DNA from: Bradyrhizobium jicamae
Lineage (GTDB): Bacteria > Pseudomonadota > Alphaproteobacteria > Rhizobiales > Xanthobacteraceae
Direction of reading: 5' to 3'
NCBI RefSeq assembly: GCF_018130215.1
Contig: NZ_JAFCKQ010000012.1
Coordinates: forward strand, 101,537-165,536
DNA: 64,000 nt
The notes beneath the pieces are model-generated. The model saw only the letters and a list, made by a program, of their open reading frames with translations, ran no database searches and was not told the DNA's origin. Below are positions 8,551 to 16,045 of the stretch, piece after piece. The stretch's first letter is position 1, and each line of letters starts with the position of its first letter. The translations under genes and the position numbers were made by a program.

Positions 8551-9171
8551 ATGAACAGGATTATCACCGTCGCCGCAATAGCGATCGTGGCGGGATTCTC
8601 GGTCCTTCAGTCCGCCAGCGCCGGCCTCGTGGGGATGCCCATCAGCCTCCGATCGGCGCTGCGCATCAAGTTCGAGACCCCGACGCTCCCTCCGATGGCC
8701 TATACGATGTTCTGCCTCCACTACTCGAGCGAGTGCCGGCAGGCGCCGATCTTCCGGGGTGGCCCTGTCAGCCTGACCGAGGCACGCTGGGCTGACCTCA
8801 CGGAGGTCAATCAGGCCGTCAATCGCAGCATTGCGCCGGAGCGCAACGAACTCGGGCTGGTCGGCGAGTCGTGGGTCATCAATCCGGACCGAGGGGACTG
8901 CAACGATTATGCCGTGAGCAAGCGCCATGAACTGCTCAAGCGCGGCTGGCCGGCGCGCGTGCTGTTGCTGAGCGAGGTCGTGGTCAACTCGGGCGAGCAT
9001 CATCTCATACTTGTGGTGCGCACCAAGAGCGGCGATCTGGTGCTCGACAACATGACCCCCCAGATCAAGCCGTGGTCACGGGTGCCCTATCGATGGGTGC
9101 GCATCCAGATGCCGAACAAGCCGAAATATTGGTCCACGGTCGCGTCGCGAGTGTATCAGGCCCGCGGTTGA
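8551..9171 (+). CDS. Periplasmic transglutaminase-like cysteine proteinase (BTLCP)
   Basis: A 206-residue exported protein. The signal peptide (MNRIITVAAIAIVAGFSVLQ, ending SASA) is followed by a BTLCP domain. The predicted Cys-His-Asp triad is C117 in GDCNDYAVSKR, H150/H151 in SGEHHLILVV and D166 in LVLDNMTP. The family includes LapG, which trims surface adhesins in other bacteria, but most alphaproteobacterial members are uncharacterised. A clear ribosome-binding site (AAGGGGAGC) precedes ATG 8551. It is divergent from the phosphatase and convergent with the polymerase-like gene. No LapD partner is visible in the window. Confidence 0.87.
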   Translation: MNRIITVAAIAIVAGFSVLQSASAGLVGMPISLRSALRIKFETPTLPPMAYTMFCLHYSSECRQAPIFRGGPVSLTEARWADLTEVNQAVNRSIAPERNELGLVGESWVINPDRGDCNDYAVSKRHELLKRGWPARVLLLSEVVVNSGEHHLILVVRTKSGDLVLDNMTPQIKPWSRVPYRWVRIQMPNKPKYWSTVASRVYQARG

Positions 9172-9201
9172 CGTGGAAAAATTACGGTCGACCTCGGCCC
9201 G

Positions 9202-10521
9202 TCACTCCATCGTCGAATCCGCCAGGCCGCTGGTTCGGCCGAAGGTTTGCGAAAGTCCGAGGCTGATCAAGACCACGACGACGGTCTGGACCAGATAGCT
9301 GGATAGGCTCGGATCCAGGAACGCTTCGCAGAGCAAGGTCGGAAGAGCGGCCGCCGCCGTTGCCGAGAAAAACCAGTCACGTCCGCGTCGGATTGCGCCG
9401 CGCAGCATGAAGAAGAAAAGCTGGGCCGCGAATCCGAGCAGGACGATCAGGGCGGGCGTTCCCCATTCGATGACGATGGACGTGGCCGTGGAGGCCGCGG
9501 TCGGTTCGGGCGCAGCGCCGAAATCCTGATAGGCCCTCGACAGCAATTCGAACGTGCCGATGCCGCTTCCGAGTGAGGGGGAATCCGCCAGAGCGCGCTG
9601 CGTCAGAGTGATGGAATCGTGCGCGTTCGAGACAGCAAAGCCAAGCAATCCGGGGTGCGAAGGCGCGTGCAAGCGTACCAGTATGGCGCCGACCAGCATT
9701 GCGATGATCGCGCCAAACGCCCCCGCCGAGATCGAGGGCAGAATGCCGAGGTGGCGCGCCAGCGCGACCAATGGAAACATGGTGAGGCCCGCGGCGGCGA
9801 CAGCAAGCAGGTCGTTGCGCCCGAGAATCACAATCGCGGCAACCGACAGTGCGAGACCGCCGAGACCGGAACAACCTTCCAACAACAGCGCTCGGCGTGC
9901 GGGTGCGTCGATCTCGTTGCGGTTCAGGTATCGCTCGATGGCGCGCACGATGATCGCGCCGTTGAGCAGTATCGCGACCACGGGCAAGGCGGCGAATGGC
10001 GCCGCTGCGGCATGCTCGGTCGGAATCAGGCCTGCGAACGCGTGGAATTGAGAGATCAAAACTGTGATCGAGATGAATGTCGTGACGGCGGTAAGAACAA
10101 AGTGAACGGTCTTCGCCTGATGTCTGTCCGTCGTCACAATGATCGCCGAAATCAGTACCGTCACCAGGGTGAGATACCAGGTGAGGCTTCGCAGCGTCGC
10201 GCCCGGATCAAGGCTGATATGGGCCCGTAGTGACGCGTCGTTCAGAGCGATGGCCGTCGCTGACCACACCGGATGCGCCAGTGTCTGGGGAACCGGAACG
10301 ATCTGGCACGTCATCCACAGCAATGGAAACAGCAGAGCGGGTACAAACCGCTTCAGCAATTGCGCGGTCGACGAGAGTACCGGCGAATGGCCGATCGCGG
10401 CGATCGCCAGCATCGCTGCTCCCAGGAGTGCAATTGCAGGCTCGGCGAAATCGCCGCCGGCAATGGCTAGAGCCGGCGTGGTGGCGACGAGAAAATTGAG
10501 GAGATAGAAGGCAATCGACAA
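9202..10521 (-). CDS. O-antigen ligase/Wzy-like polymerase 1
   Basis: A 439-residue polytopic membrane protein with about ten hydrophobic segments and a periplasmic loop before SLGSGIGTFELLSRAYQDFG. That loop matches the GSGLGTF...Y pattern of the Wzy_C/O-antigen-ligase superfamily; compare GSGLGTFKWNFPAY in the protein at 19381. Such proteins polymerise or ligate undecaprenyl-linked repeat units on the periplasmic face. The best start is TTG 10521; upstream in-frame codons reach a stop without another good start. One of three polymerase-like proteins in the window, so which one makes the main polymer is unclear. Confidence 0.75.
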   Translation of the reverse strand: MSIAFYLLNFLVATTPALAIAGGDFAEPAIALLGAAMLAIAAIGHSPVLSSTAQLLKRFVPALLFPLLWMTCQIVPVPQTLAHPVWSATAIALNDASLRAHISLDPGATLRSLTWYLTLVTVLISAIIVTTDRHQAKTVHFVLTAVTTFISITVLISQFHAFAGLIPTEHAAAAPFAALPVVAILLNGAIIVRAIERYLNRNEIDAPARRALLLEGCSGLGGLALSVAAIVILGRNDLLAVAAAGLTMFPLVALARHLGILPSISAGAFGAIIAMLVGAILVRLHAPSHPGLLGFAVSNAHDSITLTQRALADSPSLGSGIGTFELLSRAYQDFGAAPEPTAASTATSIVIEWGTPALIVLLGFAAQLFFFMLRGAIRRGRDWFFSATAAAALPTLLCEAFLDPSLSSYLVQTVVVVLISLGLSQTFGRTSGLADSTME

Positions 10522-10683
10522 GTCGGGGCTTTGGGCGATGATCGGGACAGCGGTGCTGCGGGACGGTCTCCGCCCGCCAATCCACTATTGCACACTACGC
10601 GCGGCGGGCCAAACGATTGCCAATCGAGTCTGTCTGCCCATCACTCATGGCAGGATCGGTAATCGGCACCAGCCGATCGTGGT

Positions 10684-10980
10684 TCAATGCAACCGGTCTG
10701 CCGCTCGTTGCTTGAAGGGGACCACAACCGATGTGTGGCGCGGCGACCTCGCCATGACGATGGCGTGACGCACAAACAGGCCAAATGCGTAGCCCATCTG
10801 CGGCGCAGCGCACAGCAGAAGGCAATGTGCGAAGCCCACCGCAAGGCCAGTGTCTGACATGATCGCGCTCGTTGCCGTCGCAATCACCGCAACGAGGCTG
10901 ATCGGAACGAGAATCCAGACCCGAAATCGCCAGGCCAGCACTGCGCCGATCAGGAATAACAAAATGGATGTCTGAAACAT
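10684..10980 (-). CDS. Small membrane protein, unknown function
   Basis: A 98-residue protein with three probable membrane helices (MFQTSILLFLIGAVLAW, ILVPISLVAVIATATSAIM, VGFAHCLLLCAAPQMGYAFG) and a polar C-terminal tail. ATG 10980 has GAAGGGG about 8 bases upstream. It lies about 160 bases upstream of the Wzy-like gene on the same strand. Not recognised as a named family. Confidence 0.6.
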   Translation of the reverse strand: MFQTSILLFLIGAVLAWRFRVWILVPISLVAVIATATSAIMSDTGLAVGFAHCLLLCAAPQMGYAFGLFVRHAIVMARSPRHTSVVVPFKQRAADRLH

Positions 10981-11051
10981 AGGTGCCCCTTCAGGTCACC
11001 TTTTCACCGAATCGTTCTAAGAAACGATGAAGTTCAGATTTGCAAGTCTAG

Positions 11052-11675
11052 CTATCTGGCAGTGCAGTTTGGCGACAAATAGCGGAGCGCGGCGCCGAGT
11101 CCGCCGATGGAGATGACTCCCCGGATGGGCTCCTTCTGGGCCTGGACATCGACCGCCAACTCGCCTGCGTGCTGCCACTCGCCCGCCGCAAGGCGCGAGG
11201 CGTCTTGCGGCAAGATCAACACAGCGCCGGTCCGCGCCACGGTCGCCTGGAATCGCACCGATGTCGTGCCGCCGGTGAGGCTGACCAAGGGCCGTGCGTC
11301 AGGGGGCAATGGCTGCAGCATGATCAGCGCAACATCAACGCCCGTAACTCCGCATTGGAGGACGAGGCCCGCCAGGCCGGGGTCGGATCTGGCTGTATCG
11401 GCGACATGCATGACCGAGATGGAGTCCGTCCCACCGTCGGGATGTCTTGCCCTCACAAAGCGCCATCCCTGTTCGAGGGAAATCGACTGACTTCCGGCCT
11501 CGACCTGCTTGAGCGCTTCTTCGTCGCATCTCCGTTTCTGTTCGGCACCAAGCCCGGGCGAGCACGTGCGCAAGCCGGTCTGCGGAGGATCGGCATGAGC
11601 GAATGCCACCAGGGACAACAGAATGGGCGTTGAAAGAAGTGCGGGGCGAGGAATCATTGGTTGTGCGTACGTCAT
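11052..11675 (-). CDS. Secreted protein, unknown function
   Basis: A 207-residue protein with a signal peptide (LLSTPILLSLVAFAHA) and a mature part that reads like a beta-rich domain: LVLQCGVTGVDVALIML, then ARTGAVLILPQDASRLAAGEW. This recalls the general layout of IalB-like or TagO-like periplasmic domains, but I cannot assign a family. Cysteines at CSPG, RCDEEA, LQCG and the C-terminal NCTAR may form disulfides. The start is ATG 11675, or an internal ATG six codons later. It stands alone upstream of the small membrane protein. Confidence 0.6.
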   Translation of the reverse strand: MTYAQPMIPRPALLSTPILLSLVAFAHADPPQTGLRTCSPGLGAEQKRRCDEEALKQVEAGSQSISLEQGWRFVRARHPDGGTDSISVMHVADTARSDPGLAGLVLQCGVTGVDVALIMLQPLPPDARPLVSLTGGTTSVRFQATVARTGAVLILPQDASRLAAGEWQHAGELAVDVQAQKEPIRGVISIGGLGAALRYLSPNCTAR

Positions 11676-11876
11676 TGCCGGAACTGCAAGGGTACGATGG
11701 CCCGTTGCGCTTTGGCGAGACGCTGAACTTAACTATTAGACTCTGAGTTTCTTGACAGACCGCCTGGTGGTTGGCACAAGCTTAATATTTGGTTTTAGTG
11801 CGGTGCGCAATTTTTCAGTTTGCGACGCGGCATTCAATGTTTGCTTTGATGGTATGCCTGATTTGATCGTGGTTAT

Positions 11877-13472
11877 TTGGCGTTGGAGGCGATTTTGATC
11901 CCTCAAAGTTCCGTTCCCGACAAGTCGTCGACCCCTCCCGGATCCTTGGATGAGTCACCGATTCCCGGTCAGGAGGTCCAGGAAATATCTCAAGACGTCG
12001 ACAAGGCCAGGGAACTGGCTAGCGAATTTCCCGCACCTGCGCCGTTAACCAAACGGCCCCGGCGATCAATCAAGATTCCCTATTCTGCGTTGCAATATCT
12101 GATCGCGCTGTTCGATGCAGCCGCCATCATGTTCGCCAGTGTTGTCGGAGGCGAACTCTATCAGCTGGGCGCAAATGGCGAACTGGATCACATCCAGCCG
12201 TTGCTGGGGGTGGGTACGATTGCGGCGTTGCTATACGTCTTGATCGGACAGTCCAGCGGTCTCTACAACCGTCGGGAACTGTTCTCCCGGCGAAGGCGCG
12301 ATGCCGGGCACATCGTAGCGCTGTGGTGTCTGGTCAGCCTGCTGCTGGCGCTGCTCGCCTTCCTCATGAAGAGCGGTGCGGTTTTCTCGCGCGGTTCGGT
12401 GATTTTTTTCGAAGTGTTCGCGCTGGTGCTGCTGCTTGCCGGTCGGCGCCTGTCGAAGCGCCATGTTGCCGGCTGGGTGAAGGACGGCCAGGTCCGGGGA
12501 CATCGCGCGATCCTGCTCGGCACACGTGAAGAACTGGCGTCGCTTGGCACCGAGGAACTGCTTGAAAGGTTCGGCCTGAGCGAGATGGACCGGATCGACT
12601 TCCCGAGTGGCCGAAGCGGCGGATTTGCCATGACGGAGGAGGAGGCGGCGTCGCTGGAGCGGGCGCTGAGGATTGCGCGCGACCGGGGCGTCGACGAGAT
12701 CGTGCTCGCCTTTCCCTGGAGCGACACGCGGAAACTCGAACTGGTTCGCGACCGCTTGCGCATTTCGCCGCTGCCGGTTCAACTATTGCCCGATCGCCGA
12801 ATTCGCTCGCTGGCGGGCAATCCGTCGTTCAGTCTGAAGACCTCCCTGTCGGTAGAAATTCAGCGCGGCCCCCTGACGCGGCTGGAACAGACGTCGAAGC
12901 GCTTTGTCGACATCGTCGGAGCTTCGCTCGGACTGGTTCTGCTTGCGCCACTGATGCTCGTGAGCGCGATCGCCATCAAATTCGACTCGGCTGGCCCCGT
13001 CTTCTTCCGGCAGCGGCGAAACGGCTTCAACAGCAAGCAGTTTTCGATCTTCAAGTTCCGCACCATGACCGTGATGGAGGACGGTGCAACGGTCGAGCAA
13101 GCGAAGCGCATCGACCCCCGCGTGACGGGTGTCGGGAGGTTGCTGCGGCGATCGAGTATCGACGAGGTGCCTCAGCTTTTGAACGTACTGAAGGGGGAAA
13201 TGTCTCTCGTCGGCCCCCGTCCGCATGCCCTGGCCCATGACAATCACTTCGGGGATTTGCTGTCCGACTATGCTTTCCGTCATCACGTGAAGCCGGGGAT
13301 CACCGGCTGGGCCCAAGTCAGGGGCTTCCGCGGCGAGACGGCCAAGGTCGAGCAGATGAAGGGACGAGTAGATTGTGATCTCTGGTACATCAACAACTGG
13401 AGTTTGATGCTCGACCTGAAGATCATAGTCCTGACCTGCCTGGAACTCTTCCGCAGCCCGAACGCCTATTAG
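11877..13472 (+). CDS. Undecaprenyl-phosphate sugar phosphotransferase 2 (WcaJ/ExoY-type)
   Basis: A second initiating transferase of 531 residues with the same build as the one at 989: a soluble, proline-rich N-terminal extension of about 75 residues, four membrane helices, a middle domain, then the catalytic domain with FKFRTMTVMEDG, SSIDEVPQLLNVLKGEMSL and VGPRPHALAHDN. The two C-terminal domains are highly similar, which points to duplication. No ATG is available after the upstream stop, so TTG 11877 (or TTG 11883) is the start. It lies 5' of the export lipoprotein gene on the same strand. Having two such enzymes suggests two polymers or redundant initiation. Confidence 0.9.
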   Translation: MALEAILIPQSSVPDKSSTPPGSLDESPIPGQEVQEISQDVDKARELASEFPAPAPLTKRPRRSIKIPYSALQYLIALFDAAAIMFASVVGGELYQLGANGELDHIQPLLGVGTIAALLYVLIGQSSGLYNRRELFSRRRRDAGHIVALWCLVSLLLALLAFLMKSGAVFSRGSVIFFEVFALVLLLAGRRLSKRHVAGWVKDGQVRGHRAILLGTREELASLGTEELLERFGLSEMDRIDFPSGRSGGFAMTEEEAASLERALRIARDRGVDEIVLAFPWSDTRKLELVRDRLRISPLPVQLLPDRRIRSLAGNPSFSLKTSLSVEIQRGPLTRLEQTSKRFVDIVGASLGLVLLAPLMLVSAIAIKFDSAGPVFFRQRRNGFNSKQFSIFKFRTMTVMEDGATVEQAKRIDPRVTGVGRLLRRSSIDEVPQLLNVLKGEMSLVGPRPHALAHDNHFGDLLSDYAFRHHVKPGITGWAQVRGFRGETAKVEQMKGRVDCDLWYINNWSLMLDLKIIVLTCLELFRSPNAY

Positions 13473-13618
13473 GCGGCAATTTACGCTTATTTAGGCGATT
13501 TCGTATGTCGTAGGCTTGGCGACTGTAGCTGCATTGCCACACCGAAAAGCATATTCGGGCAACCGAGCCTAACTCCGTTGACACAACTACGGAATTCGCC
13601 AACGGTGCCGTCTGGATC

Positions 13619-13624
13619 GGGGGA
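13619..13624 (+). promoter_or_regulatory. Ribosome-binding site deciding the 13632 start
   Basis: GGGGGA placed 7 bases before GTG 13632. It favours that codon over the in-frame TTG at 13578, and the resulting product begins directly with a compact lipoprotein signal peptide. Confidence 0.6.
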
Positions 13625-13631
13625 CAGTTGC

Positions 13632-14810
13632 GTGAGCCGAGGTGCATTTTTCTGGGGTGTGATGAGCTTGGTTCTGCTGAGTTCAGCAGGGTGCTCGATC
13701 ATGCCAATGTCGGGCCCGGAAGATCATGTCATCAAGAGCGAGATAACCAGGAGCGGGCCTGAATACGGGCTCGTGAAGCTGACACCCACTGTCGTCGACA
13801 TCCTGAAGGAATATGGCCCTGGCGCCATCGCTGGTTCATTCCCGGACAATCGACCACCGCCGTCGATCAAGTTCGGAATTGGCGACGTGGTTGCCGTTTC
13901 GATCTTCGAGGCCGCCGCGGGCGGTCTCTTCATTCCTGCCGAGGCCGGCGTGCGCCCGGGCAACTTTGTCGCCCTGCCGAACCAGAACGTCGACTCTGCC
14001 GGATTCATCACGGTTCCATACGCCGGAGCGATCAAGGCTGCGGGTCGGACGCCGAGCGAGATCCAGTCGGATATTGTCAAGGCTATCGGCAACCGCGCGA
14101 TCGAGCCGCAGGTGGTCGTTTCGCTCATCACCCAGAATACGTCTCTGATCAGCGTCCTGGGCGAAGTCAATGCACCGACGCGCCTGACCGCCAACGCTGC
14201 GGGTGAACGCATCATGGATGTGATCTCGCGTGCCGGCGGCATCAAGGGACAGGGATGGGAGACCTGGGTAACGCTTGAACGCAATGGAAAGCGAGCAACG
14301 GTCCCGTTCGGAGCCTTGGTCTACTCTCCGGCGAACAATGTGTGGGTCCATCCAGGCGATACGATCTACGTCTATCGCGAGCCCCAGATATTCCTCGCTT
14401 TCGGAGCCTCGGGGTCGCAAGGGCAGTTCCCGTTCGACATGTGGAAGATCTCACTGACCCAGGCCATGGCCAAAGCGGGCGGCCTCCTGGATGCCCAGGC
14501 CGAGCCGAGCGGTGTGTATGTCTACCGTCGTGAGCCGCGCGAGCTTGCAGAGCGCCTGGGCGTCGATTGCTCCAAATACGTTGGGCCGACAGTGCCGATC
14601 GTCTACAATGCGGATTTCCGCGATCCGGCTGCCTATTTCCTCGCATCCAAGTTCGACATGCGGGACAAGGACGTGGTGTTCGCTGCCAACGCGGCGACGG
14701 TCGATACCGCGAAGTTCCTTCAGTTCGTTCGTGTCGTGATCGCGACCGCGAATGACACTGAAGTTGCGACGCAAAACGCCCAGCTCATCAGGATATATTC
14801 TCGCCAGTAG
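13632..14810 (+). CDS. Polysaccharide export outer-membrane lipoprotein (Wza/GumB/ExoF-like)
   Basis: Forms the periplasm-spanning and outer-membrane export channel for the polysaccharide, working with the Wzc-like protein at 16046. From GTG 13632 it is 392 residues. The lipoprotein signal peptide ends in LLSSAGC, giving a lipid-modified cysteine near residue 21. A Poly_export domain follows (IKFGIGDVVAVSIFEA ... GFITVPYAGAIKAAGRT) and then SLBB-type repeats (SVLGEVNAPTRLT ... DVISRAGGIKG; FLAFGASGSQGQFPF ... AMAKAGGLLDAQA). These are the standard domains in the usual order. A longer reading from TTG 13578 exists but buries the signal peptide. It is downstream of the second initiating transferase and convergent with the co-polymerase genes. 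Confidence 0.93.
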   Translation: MSRGAFFWGVMSLVLLSSAGCSIMPMSGPEDHVIKSEITRSGPEYGLVKLTPTVVDILKEYGPGAIAGSFPDNRPPPSIKFGIGDVVAVSIFEAAAGGLFIPAEAGVRPGNFVALPNQNVDSAGFITVPYAGAIKAAGRTPSEIQSDIVKAIGNRAIEPQVVVSLITQNTSLISVLGEVNAPTRLTANAAGERIMDVISRAGGIKGQGWETWVTLERNGKRATVPFGALVYSPANNVWVHPGDTIYVYREPQIFLAFGASGSQGQFPFDMWKISLTQAMAKAGGLLDAQAEPSGVYVYRREPRELAERLGVDCSKYVGPTVPIVYNADFRDPAAYFLASKFDMRDKDVVFAANAATVDTAKFLQFVRVVIATANDTEVATQNAQLIRIYSRQ

Positions 14811-14970
14811 CGCGTCATTTGCTGGTTCGATCCATTCCCGATGAGAAGGTGGCCCAGGTAGAGCGCGACGGATTGGGCCCAGGGGCCCGGTCCGCGATGG
14901 TCACAAACCAGGACTTGCCGAATGGCGACGGAGAGGTGATGTCGATCTCGTCGCAGTGCCGCGGTGGCAG

Positions 14971-15006
14971 GGGCTCCAAGGGGGGCTCCAAGGGGGGCTC
15001 CAAGGC
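14971..15006. repeat. Tandem repeat, 3 x 12 bp
   Basis: Three head-to-tail copies of GGGCTCCAAGGG at 14971-14982, 14983-14994 and 14995-15006; the last differs only in its final base. A coding-neutral period of 12 leaves reading frames open, which explains the spurious repetitive peptides in this area. Confidence 0.9.
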
Positions 15007-15031
15007 TCAGGGTATCCGCAGTTGATCGACT

Positions 15032-15070
15032 TGTGATCGACCCATGTGATCGACCCATGTGATCGACCCA
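15032..15070. repeat. Tandem repeat, 3 x 13 bp
   Basis: Three exact copies of TGTGATCGACCCA at 15032-15044, 15045-15057 and 15058-15070, preceded by a degenerate partial copy. It starts only 25 bases after the end of the 12-bp repeat. The unit is unrelated to the first one. Confidence 0.9.
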
Positions 15071-15280
15071 TGGCCGATGGAACCGCCATCGGTGCACATT
15101 GGTCGTTTCCGGGCGTAGCGGTGGCTCCTGGTTGGCGTGCCGCGGTCCCCGGCGGATCACAGCATCAGATGGTTTTCGGGGCCGTAGGCCGGCCATTCGA
15201 GCGCAGAGAGGCCTTCGGGGAGGGGACCTTGCGCCCTACACCCCGTTCAGCAATCCGGAGCCTAGTCGCGCGACCTTCAG

Positions 15281-16033
15281 CTAGTTCCTCCAGGGTCTGA
15301 ACTCGGGAGGTTCGATCCCGGGAATGTCGACCGGCGCATCTGCCGCACGCAAAGAGCGATCGAACTGAAGACGGAATTCCAGTCTGACCGTGTCGAGGCC
15401 AGCCACGAGCGCCTCACGGTGCCGCCAACCGGCTCCCTTCAGGATTCGCGCCGCGTCCCGGATCAGCCCCGTTCGCACGATGGACACGAATTCCTTGCGC
15501 GCGCGTTCCTGGAGATCGGACGGCAGGACGTCGTAGATTGCGAGCACATAGGGGCTGCGGAGTGCAATCCAGCCTTCATACGGTGCGAGGCGGTATGACA
15601 TGCGCAGCTTGTCCAGGTTCTCGCTGACCTGCCCGCCCTGGTTGATCGCGCTCCAGTACGCGATGAACCAAAGCAGGCCGTCTGTCGGGACGCAGCCGAG
15701 CGCCCGCTGCACCGACTGTCGAAGAGCGTTTAGTCGCACGGCCGCAGCATGGGCATCGAGTGAATCGACCTCCGTCTCGTAGAGGCGAAGCCGTATGATC
15801 GACGCGGCCCGGATCTCACGCGGATTGCACAGCGTGCGATTTTCTGCCGCCCACAGCGACGTCTCTGGAACAGGACTCCGTTGAAAAGCGGCGCCCGAGA
15901 GAACGGTATTGGCAATCCGGCTGAGCTGAACATCCTGATTTGGGATGGACAGCAGGAACGTGGCCCAGCCAGCGGCAAATACGGCAAGAAGGATGGTGAA
16001 CAGCTTGCCGACGGCATTTCCGGCGAGAGCCAT
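15281..16033 (-). CDS. Membrane-anchored helical protein beside the co-polymerase, paralogue of the 6934 gene
   Basis: A 250-residue protein with an N-terminal membrane anchor (LFTILLAVFAAGWATFLLSI) and a long helical periplasmic part. The region around CVPTDGLLWFIAYW and LRMSYRLAPYEGW matches the protein at 6934-7605 in spacing and key residues. It starts 12 bases after the co-polymerase/kinase gene ends, so the two are almost certainly co-transcribed. The location suggests a partner in chain-length control or export. No named domain recognised. Confidence 0.7.
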   Translation of the reverse strand: MALAGNAVGKLFTILLAVFAAGWATFLLSIPNQDVQLSRIANTVLSGAAFQRSPVPETSLWAAENRTLCNPREIRAASIIRLRLYETEVDSLDAHAAAVRLNALRQSVQRALGCVPTDGLLWFIAYWSAINQGGQVSENLDKLRMSYRLAPYEGWIALRSPYVLAIYDVLPSDLQERARKEFVSIVRTGLIRDAARILKGAGWRHREALVAGLDTVRLEFRLQFDRSLRAADAPVDIPGIEPPEFRPWRN

Positions 16034-16045
16034 CGGCCAGCACGC

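Larger units (their letters stand above)
14811..15280. other. Intergenic region between convergent export genes, carries minisatellites
   Basis: About 470 bases between the end of the export lipoprotein gene and the end of the TPR-like gene. Several short frames run through it on both strands, but their sequences are compositionally odd because they read through the tandem repeats at 14971-15006 and 15032-15070. None has a convincing start signal. I read it as non-coding, possibly a decayed or inserted segment. Confidence 0.5.

Noticed and set aside
11752..11785. A TTGACA box followed by an AT-rich patch upstream of the second initiating transferase
   Set aside because: The spacing to the nearest TTAATA-like box is about 24 bases, too long for a standard promoter.
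14971..15070. Possible CRISPR array
   Set aside because: Units are 12 and 13 bp, directly adjacent without spacers, and no cas genes are present.
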